Shown in pieces: positions 6,463-14,000 of a stretch of 14,555 bases of DNA. The translations under genes and the position numbers were made by a program. Source of the DNA: DASQVO01 sp035640715 (GTDB lineage: Bacteria; Actinomycetota; Actinomycetes; Streptosporangiales; Streptosporangiaceae); NCBI GenBank assembly GCA_035640715.1, contig DASQVO010000017.1, positions 1-14,555 on the forward strand, written 5' to 3'. The notes under the pieces were generated by a model. That model worked only from the letters and a program-made list of their open reading frames with translations, was not told where the DNA came from and did not search any database. Position 1 is the stretch's first letter, and each line of letters starts with the position of its first letter.

Positions 6463-6482
6463 GGAACCGACGAGGAGGAACC

Positions 6483-6902
6483 ATGAAGTACATGATCTTG
6501 ATGTATGGCTCCCAGCAGGACTACGACGGGATGGTCGGCAAAGCCGTGAGCGGACAGTCGTCCTGGTCCGCGGCCGACTTCGCGGCGATGGGTGCGTTCA
6601 TGGAGTCGTTCGGCAAGGATCTGGCCGAATCCGGGGAACTAGTGGACGCACAAGGCCTGACCGCTCCGGTTCACGCCCGGAGGATCCGGCTGCGCGGTGG
6701 TGTCCCGGTGGTGACGGACGGGCCGTATGCCGAGACCGAGGAGGTCCTGGCCGGTTACTGGCTCGTCGACTGTGACAGCTTCGACCGGGCGACCGAGATC
6801 GCTGCCAGGCTGACGAACTGCCCGGGCCCGGATCATGTCCGGGACCGGGCCATGGTGGACGTCCGGCCGGTCGCTGAATCCCGGGACGAGCTGGAGCCCT
6901 GA
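6483..6902 (+). CDS. YCII/DGPF-domain protein (ECF42-associated)
   Basis: 139-aa protein of the YCII-related family, an alpha/beta ferredoxin-like fold. It starts MKYMILMYGS, the usual first strand, and carries DGPYAE (79-84), the variant of the DGPF motif that names the family, followed by EEVLAGYWLVDCDSFDRA. Family members are small putative enzymes of unknown reaction and are repeatedly found next to ECF42-type sigma factors, as here. The start is well defined by GAGGAGG (6472-6478). The stop is separated by 2 bp from the GTG of the sigma-factor gene, so the two form an operon. The protein may act in the stress response controlled by the sigma factor; its substrate is unknown. Confidence 0.92.
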   Translation: MKYMILMYGSQQDYDGMVGKAVSGQSSWSAADFAAMGAFMESFGKDLAESGELVDAQGLTAPVHARRIRLRGGVPVVTDGPYAETEEVLAGYWLVDCDSFDRATEIAARLTNCPGPDHVRDRAMVDVRPVAESRDELEP

Positions 6903-6904
6903 CC

Positions 6905-8146
<1,242 letters not shown>

Positions 8147-8301
8147 GCCGTGGCCGCGGCACAGGCTCTGCAGGGGCCGCATCCCGGCGAAGGTATGTGA
8201 CACCGCACTAGGCGGGACGCAGCTTGGCGGCCAGCCGGTGGAGTGTCTTCAGGTCGGTGGGTGACAGCTCCGGTAGGGCGGCGGGGCTGGTAGAGGTGAT
8301 T

Positions 8302-8335
8302 CGGCGAAGCGGCCCGCCGGACTTCGCCGGGCCGC
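8302..8335. terminator. Overlapping GC-rich hairpins between convergent genes
   Basis: CGGCGAAG (8302-8309) pairs with CTTCGCCG (8322-8329). GCGGCCCG (8309-8316) pairs with CGGGCCGC (8328-8335). Both stems are perfect 8-mers and overlap, so they exclude each other. They lie between the convergent sigma factor and the second PaaX gene and may act as a bidirectional terminator; no U-tract is present on either strand. Confidence 0.4.
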
Positions 8336-8378
8336 GTTGGCGGTGCGAGATGACGCTGATTCTGGCCGTCGGCTCTGC

Positions 8379-9236
8379 TCAGGCGGCGATGTCGTTGATG
8401 CGGCGCCATTCGGCGGTCGCGTCCGCGGACCATTTGGCGTGCAGGCGGGCGAAGAGCGCGGCGGCACGGATGCCGATCCAGCGGTCAGGGAGCAGGGCTG
8501 CGGGCAGGGCGGGATCGGTCCAGGGGAACCTGCGCCAGGCGTGCACCAGTTCGACGACGCGGACAAGGGGATCACTGCGGGCAGGGCCGGTGAACTCGGC
8601 GATGAACTCCTCGTAGCGATCTCCGAGTGCCTCGAGGTCCCATGCCTGCCGGACCATCGCCTCGAGCCGGCCGCCGCCGCGGTGCTCGGCGAGGAAGATC
8701 TGCGCATCCTCGAGTACGCCCGCCTCGTTCAGAATGCCTTCAACGTCGGCGAGCCGGCCGGGGTACGTACTGATCCACACACCGGGAGCGGGACTGCCGA
8801 GACCTGCCCAGCTCAGCCGGGTGCGCAGCAGGTGGCGGGCCGGGCGCTCGGTCTCCGGCGCTCTGGCCAGGACGAGCAGCCATCGGCCGTCCCATTCGGG
8901 GGCCGCGGCGGTGAACTGGTAGATCCGCTCGGTTCCCTCTGTGAGCAGCCGCTCGGCGTTGGCGGTCAGGTGCCAGACGGTGCGCCGGCCGGTGCGCTGT
9001 GAGGTGAGCCAGCCGTCGGCGGCCGTGCGCATCAGCGCCTGGCGGGTTGCTTTCTCCTCTATGCCCATGCGGGCGAAGAGGTCGATGAAGGCCGACGTCC
9101 ACGCCGCGCGGCCGGAGGGGAGAACGAACTCGCCGAGGACGGTGAACAGCAGCCCGCGGGCACTTTCGGCGCCCGCCGCGTGGCGGCGCGACATCGTCGG
9201 CTCCGGTGCGCTCGCCGGACGCGTCGCGCCGGTCAT
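8379..9236 (-). CDS. PaaX-family transcriptional repressor (copy 2)
   Basis: 285-aa PaaX-type repressor, paralogous to the gene at 5474-6346. The winged HTH is at about 24-108 (ESARGLLFTVLGEFVLP, then GIEEKATRQALMRTAADGWL). The PaaX core follows with WDGRWLLVLARAPE (115-128) and LSWAGLGSPAPGVWISTYPG, and a C-terminal block with RRFPWTDPALPAALLPDRW. The ATG at 9236 is chosen because GGGGAGGAAAG lies directly upstream. The frame stays open to 9539, but that extension is AT-rich, hydrophobic and unlike the family. A TACAAT -10 candidate lies at 9328-9333. It converges on the ECF42 sigma gene. The regulon is unknown; no catabolic operon is adjacent on its 5' side, where the sequence turns AT-rich and then into an insertion sequence. 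Confidence 0.9.
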   Translation of the reverse strand: MTGATRPASAPEPTMSRRHAAGAESARGLLFTVLGEFVLPSGRAAWTSAFIDLFARMGIEEKATRQALMRTAADGWLTSQRTGRRTVWHLTANAERLLTEGTERIYQFTAAAPEWDGRWLLVLARAPETERPARHLLRTRLSWAGLGSPAPGVWISTYPGRLADVEGILNEAGVLEDAQIFLAEHRGGGRLEAMVRQAWDLEALGDRYEEFIAEFTGPARSDPLVRVVELVHAWRRFPWTDPALPAALLPDRWIGIRAAALFARLHAKWSADATAEWRRINDIAA

Positions 9237-9327
9237 CTTTCCTCCCCAGGCGGGCCCGAGCATGGCCGGAAGCCACGGCCCGGAGGCCGCCGGGCCGCTT
9301 GCGAGCGAAACGAAACAGGAATAGTTC

Positions 9328-9333
9328 ATTGTA
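9328..9333 (-). promoter_or_regulatory. -10 candidate for the second PaaX gene
   Basis: TACAAT on the minus strand (5/6 to TATAAT), about 92 bp upstream of the ATG. A poor -35 (TTATGT, plus-strand 9351-9356) lies at 17-bp spacing. The surrounding 30 bp are clearly richer in A+T than the flanks. Confidence 0.4.
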
Positions 9334-9562
9334 CTGTGCTGTAACGGAAGACATAACCAATGTAGGGAGACACCGCCGGGAAAGGGCCACTGGTGGTCCT
9401 GGCAAGTCAGCCCTAGGCGATTCTGCGGGATTGGGAATCTTTCCTTTATGCTGCTAATTATTAATAAGATCATATATAAATATACAAAATGCATGCATAA
9501 ATGCCGCAAGAGTATCTCGATAGCCTTGACTCCGCTCAACGACTCGGCAATCGGGAGCGTTT

Positions 9563-9597
9563 CCCTGAAAGAGGTTGATTGGTCTTTCGGGGTCTTT
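9563..9597 (+). terminator. Terminator-like hairpin left of the IS
   Basis: CCCTGAAAGA (9563-9572) pairs with TCTTTCGGGG (9583-9592) over 10 bp, including one G-U wobble, with a 10-nt loop, followed by the U-rich TCTTTAGTT. On the plus strand this is a plausible intrinsic terminator, yet no plus-strand gene ends just before it. GGTCTTT is repeated 10 bp apart (9581 and 9591). Confidence 0.4.
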
Positions 9598-9634
9598 AGT
9601 TGCCGACACTGGTGAAACCCTGCTTGGCTTCATT

Positions 9635-9653
9635 GAGGTGATCTCAGCGAAAT
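9635..9653 (+). repeat. IS left terminal inverted repeat
   Basis: Begins GAG followed by the 16-mer at 9638-9653 that is perfectly complementary to 10619-10634. It ends one base before the transposase stop codon. Confidence 0.85.
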
Positions 9654-10476
9654 TCATGTGAGGTAGCCGTATTCGAAATGGGTGAGGACGAGGGCGGCGC
9701 GGGCGATGTCGCCGATTTTGCTGGGGCTGGCGGTGATGTGCTGCAGGATGCGCCAGCGGCCGGTGAGCAGTGCGAACCCGCGTTCGCCCAGGCAGCGCAG
9801 CACGGCGTTGCGGGTGCGGGTGCCAATATCGAGGTTCCGCCCGCCGGAGGGCTGCTTGATGGGGATGTGGATGCCAATGCCCGCACCGTCGTAGCCAGGG
9901 TCGGCGAGGGTGGGCAGGTCAGCAGTGGCCGCGGTCCGGTACAGGGCGGGCAGGGCGTGGCGGCGGGCGGCGGTGATGTCGTGCACCGGGCCGGGCTCGG
10001 CATCGGAAACCCAGAGCGGGAACCCATCGGGAGCGAGCACTGCCTGGATGATGCCGCCGTGGGTGTGTGCCATGCCGGAGTACCACACGTCGATGACCTC
10101 GCCCTTTACGCTGACGGTCTTCTCCCGGCACCGGTCCGCCGGGATGATCTTGCCGTCCAGGATCACGTGGGAAAGGCCCTCGCCCCTGGCCCGTTCCAGC
10201 GCTTCGCGCAGGTCAGGCGCTTACGCGGTGAGTACCGTGATGACCTCCTCCACGTGGCGGTACGCAGTGGCCCACGCGATGCCATGGTCACGGGCCAGCG
10301 CCTCGGGGGTGGTGCGGTCGCGGAACCAGCGCAGGCCCAGCACGGCCTGCCAGAAGCAGGTCAGCGCCCGGCTGCCGCGCAGGGTACCGCGCCGCCGGCG
10401 CTCGGCCAGCAGCAGCCTCGCGACGAACTGCGCCAGTTCCCGGGGGGACGTCAAGCGTGGCAGGATAGGTGATCAC
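9654..10476 (-). pseudogene. IS5-family transposase (DDE_Tnp_4 type), frameshifted and interrupted
   Basis: Transposase broken by two lesions. It starts at the GTG at 10476-10474, preceded by GGAAGG, and reads VITYPATLDVP, the usual N-terminus of this family. It then leaves the frame at a run of six C on the coding strand (plus-strand G run 10442-10447); removing one C restores VPRELAQFVARLLLAERRRR. The restored frame continues through an HTH_Tnp_4-like domain (RTTPEALARDHGIAWATAYRHVEEV) to a TAA at 10223-10221. The same frame then resumes with APDLREALERA and the catalytic domain to 9654. The DDE residues are still present: Asp in ILDGKIIPADR, Asp in LADPGYDG, Glu in LGERGFALLTGRW. The stop could come from CAA or GAA by one change. 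The C-run shift could be programmed, mutational or a sequencing error; the nonsense codon argues for decay. Confidence 0.85.
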
Positions 10477-10536
10477 GTGGAGCCTTCCAGCGGAAGCTGA
10501 TCTTGTGGTGAGACCTCTTCTACTGGGGCTCCACGT
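10475..10536 (-). other. Inverted repeat masking the transposase start (foldback element)
   Basis: ACGTGGAGCC (10475-10484) and GGCTCCACGT (10527-10536) are perfect 10-bp arms 42 nt apart. In a minus-strand transcript entering from outside the IS, the 3' arm covers part of the ribosome-binding site and most of the GTG start codon of the transposase. Such foldback structures are known in other ISs to silence transposase made from read-through transcripts. The repeat is seen; the role is inferred. Confidence 0.5.
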
Positions 10537-10618
10537 CCACGTCTGGGCAACCCGGTCCGTCCGCGTGTCTGCCCGGACGTCCCCGTTTGGGCAGGATAAA
10601 GGCCGAATGTCCAGATCT

Positions 10619-10637
10619 ATTTCGCTGAGATCACTTC
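10619..10637 (-). repeat. IS right terminal inverted repeat
   Basis: ATTTCGCTGAGATCAC (10619-10634) plus TTC; complementary to the left end with one mismatch in 19. Confidence 0.85.
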
Positions 10638-10671
10638 TCAAGTATGTGGCTGATGAGCTGAGGTGGTGGTG

Positions 10672-11064
10672 ATGGGGCGGTCGATTCCGGTGCGGGTGGG
10701 CGACATTGACCTGCTGGTGGAGGCGGAACCCGTGGCAGGCACAGAGCCCACCTCCCGCGTTGATTCCGCCGTGAACAGAGTCGGCGATGCGTATGCGCGT
10801 GCGCAGCGGGCGATCGTGGAGATTGCGTCATCGACGGCCGAATCGATCGAGAAGGCGGCCGCGCGTGCGGCACGCCCGGACTGCCTGGAGATCGAGTTCG
10901 GGCTCAGGTTTTCGGTGACCGGTGATGTGATCGTCGCCAGTGCGGCGGGCGAGGCAACACTGAAGGTCAGGCTCACCTATCAGCCAGGCATCGCCGCGGC
11001 TTCTGGAGGTGACGTCGGAACCGGCGCCAGGACTGGCGCCGGACCGCAGTTACCAGGGCCGTGA
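10672..11064 (+). CDS. Trypco1-domain protein (CU044_2847-like), partner of trypsin-NACHT
   Basis: 130-aa protein built almost entirely of the trypsin-co-occurring domain 1. It starts with short strands (SIPVRVGDIDLLVEAEPVAG), then a helical segment (VNRVGDAYARAQRAIVEIASSTAESIEKAA, about 40-68), then the most conserved strands CLEIEFGLRFSVTGDVIVASAAGEATLKVRL, and a flexible Gly/Ala tail. The domain is named for its recurrent linkage to trypsin-like proteases in predicted NTP-dependent conflict systems. Its biochemical role is not established; a ligand, regulator or protease substrate are possibilities. Four tandem starts (GTG GTG GTG ATG, 10663-10674) are in frame; the ATG is chosen because GAGG at 10660-10663 is then properly spaced. 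The stop overlaps the next gene's ATG in TGATG. The gene begins just 34 bp after the IS right end, so its native promoter is not next to it. Confidence 0.88.
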   Translation: MGRSIPVRVGDIDLLVEAEPVAGTEPTSRVDSAVNRVGDAYARAQRAIVEIASSTAESIEKAAARAARPDCLEIEFGLRFSVTGDVIVASAAGEATLKVRLTYQPGIAAASGGDVGTGARTGAGPQLPGP

Positions 11065-14000
11065 TGGGGAAGTCGCGGGATCCGCGGGTTCCGGGATTCC
11101 TGGGACGGGTGCTCAGTAAGGCGGGGTTCCCGGTCGGCACCTGTTTCCAGGTCTGTCCCGGCGTGCTGGTGACGGCCTGCCACAATCTCGGCCAGCGTGC
11201 CGAGGGAACCACCGTCGACGTTGACCCTTTGGCCGGAGGCGAAGGTTTCGAGGCCCGCGTGACGGCCAGGGATTCGCTTCATGACCTGGCGGTGTTGCGC
11301 ACAAACCGCTCGCTCCCGGAGAAGGTTGCCGGGTTCGCCGCCACCGACACGGTGCCCTCGCAGGAGGACGTTGTCGTGGTGGCGGTGCCAGAGATCGAAG
11401 ACCGCGAGCACGGGTACCGGTCCCTCGAAGCCGCGGGCAGCTGGCGGGGCGGGACGATCCGTGACGATGGTGTGCGGCTTGGGCGAATGGCGTCGGCCGA
11501 CGTGCTGCCCGGGATGAGCGGGGCACCGGTCTGCCGGCGTGCGGACGGGCTGGTCGTCGGCGTCGTGTCCGCCCGGTACAACAGCGTCGACGGCTGGCTG
11601 GCCCACTCCGTGTGGGTAGTACGTACCGAGTACCTCGCCGGGCTGCTCGACGAGGTGACAACCGTCGCGCTGCTAGACGTGAGCGAGCCCGCAGTCGCGT
11701 GGCGTCGGCGACGAGACAGTTACCTGATCGCCACAGCGGGCCTCGCCCGTAGCCTGCCAGACGCGCTCCTGGTGGCCGGCAACGGGCCCCAGCTGACGGG
11801 CGTTGACGTCAAGCGCAACAAGCCCGTCGGCGAGGCCGGGCGGAATGAGCAGCCAGAGCAGGCCGAGCGGCCCTCCAGTGATGCCGGCCCCGGTGCCTGG
11901 GCGGAGCGGATGTCGGCGGCGGGAGTGCTTACGGCCAAGGGCGACTGCTGGCTGCTCGGCGGTCCCGGCGCGGGTAAGTCGCGGTTGCTGCGATCCTGGG
12001 CGGCCGACCTAGCCGGCCGTGGGGGAGCGGCGGATGCGACGCCGGTCCCGGTGCTGGTGCGGGCGACCGACCTGGCCGCGTGCGGCGGCTCACCGCTCGG
12101 GTCGCTACGGCCGGCGGACATCCTGGCGGACGCGGTGAACGCCAGGTTCCGGTCGGTCGGCCGGGATGAGTTCCCGTGGCTGGCGGAGCTGTTCACCTCC
12201 GCACCGCCGGACTGCACCGGGTGGCTGCTGCTGGTCGACGGGCTCGACGAGGTTGGTGACCAGCTGTCCCGGAACCGGGTGCTCGACCTGCTTGCCGCCC
12301 TCGGGCCGCAGATGGCAGGCCACTGCCGGGTTGTGATAACGTCCCGCCCTCCCGCCGATGCGGCCGGATGGCCGGAAGAACGCTACGAACTGCTCGCGAT
12401 CACCGACGCTCAGCGCGACGAGCTCGTCCGGGGATGGTTCGCTGACCTCGGGCTACGGGACGCAGCGCATGCCACCACCAGCTTCGCGCGCGAACTCGAC
12501 CGCAGGGGCGTGCGTGAGCTGGCGCGGATCCCGCTGATGCTGGTGATTCTGGCCCAGCTGTTCGCCTACCAGCCCGATGCCATGCTGCCGGCCAGCCGGG
12601 TGGAGGCCTATGAGCGGATCGTCGAGGAGATGCACCGTAGGCAAAGCCGGGCCAGCGGCGACGCGGCTGGCGATCGGGGCACGCGCGAGGCGCAATCGCT
12701 GCTCGACCCGCGCCTGCCTGCCGCGCTCGCTGCGCTGCGGCAGCGGCTCGGCGGGCTGGATGGCCTGATCTCCCGGCTGGCGTTCGAGCGGTTCTGCGCC
12801 CGGGCGGGCGGTGCCGTGGCGTGGCTGTCCGCGCAGACCGAAGAGCTGCGGCTGACCACCGGCCTGTCCGCCATCCAGTGGCGTGCCCAGGTGCGCGAGG
12901 AAGTGCTCCGCAGCTCGTTGCTAGTGGCTCACGGCGACGATTTCGTGTTCGTGCATGCCACGCTCCAGGAGTTCTTCGCGGCGCGGCACCTGGCGCGCGA
13001 CCGGCGGCTGAGCGACGGCCTGCGCGGCCTCATGTTCGGCCACCGCGCTGACCGCCTTCCCTGGCCGGAACCGTGGCGGTTGCGTGAACTCGCGCGGGCG
13101 CTTGAACATGGCGCCAAGGATAAAGAAGATGTTCCGTTTGCGGATTGGGTACTTGCGTGCTGGCACGACCGGCCGGAGTTCACCAGGACCCTGCTAGACG
13201 TGCTGAAAAGGGACCGGCTCACCGGTGGTGCGTTCCTAGCGTTTCTCGCCTGGCGGTCGGTCCGGCTGAACCCGCGGGTGCCGGCTACCGTCCGGGAGCA
13301 CCTGACCGCGGTGCTCGCGCACCCGGAAACCGAAGATAGACACGAAGATCGGGGCAACCCGTTCGCCGACCGCGCGGCGTTCGTTTTGATGTGGCTGCTG
13401 CCGAGATGGTTCGACACCTCCAGGGCGGAGCTGCGGGCCGAACTCCGCGAGGAAAGCGCCAAACGGTGCCGCGAGGCCGCCGGGCGTGCTCGCGAACTTC
13501 GCCTGTCGGTGGCGGGCCTGCTGGCGATGACCGGCGACCAGAACGGCTCCGATGTGCTCGCCCAGGCGGCCGGGGACCCGGAGCTGAGGCTGGATCGCCT
13601 GCACGCGGCCAGGAACCTGATCGCGCTCGGTGACCGGCGCGGCCGGGACCTGCTCGCGGAGGCGGTCGCCTCGACCATCCCGCTGGCCCAGGCCGATCTC
13701 CCCGATGACTGGCTGACAGCCGCGGAACAGCTTGCCAGCAGCGGCGACCCAAGGGCGGTCAGGGTGTACAAGACGCTCCTGGCGGACAGGCCGCACGGCT
13801 TCATCTATGGAAGGCTCACCGACTGGCCCGAGCCACACTCCGCGGACGTGGCCGCTGTCCTCCTGACCGAGCTTCCCGGACGAGACGAAGACAACGAGCC
13901 GTACTATCGCGCCAAGGCGGTGGACCGGCTGGCAGACATGACTGACCCGGGCAGCGCGGACCGGCTGGTGACGATCGCGGGTGCGTCTCGCACCGTGCCC

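Larger units (their letters stand above)
9237..9634. other. Intergenic region with AT-rich island, between PaaX2 and the IS
   Basis: About 400 bp with no credible gene. 9441-9500 has only 13 G/C in 60 bases, in a window that is otherwise strongly GC-rich. It includes the 10-bp palindromes TTATTAATAA (9458-9467) and ATGCATGCAT (9489-9498). The PaaX2 promoter lies at the left side and a terminator-like hairpin (9563-9592) at the right. A 67-codon frame (9454-9657, minus) starts inside the IS end and has no recognisable domain. Confidence 0.55.
9635..10637 (-). mobile_element. IS5-family insertion sequence with defective transposase
   Basis: Element of about 1003 bp bounded by imperfect 19-bp terminal inverted repeats (18/19). 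GTGATCTCAGCGAAAT at 9638-9653 is matched perfectly by its complement at 10619-10634, and two of the three outer bases also match. Inside lies one transposase gene on the minus strand, running from near the right end to the left repeat, the usual single-ORF IS5 layout. The transposase carries a frameshift and a nonsense codon, so this copy is probably not autonomous, though the intact ends could be moved by a related transposase. I could not identify a clear target-site duplication. The right end is 34 bp from the start of the Trypco1 gene. Confidence 0.85.

Noticed and set aside
9237..9539. N-terminal extension of PaaX2 to 9539
   Set aside because: It would translate the AT-rich island and skip the strong GGGGAGGAAAG site before 9236; PaaX proteins lack such an N-terminus.
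9454..9657. 67-codon frame running out of the IS left end
   Set aside because: It begins inside the terminal inverted repeat, has no ribosome-binding site and no recognisable domain; probably chance in the AT-rich stretch.
9625..10645. Target-site duplication flanking the IS
   Set aside because: The flanks show no convincing identical short repeat; TTGAG-like bases recur on both sides only if an indel is allowed, so no duplication is claimed.
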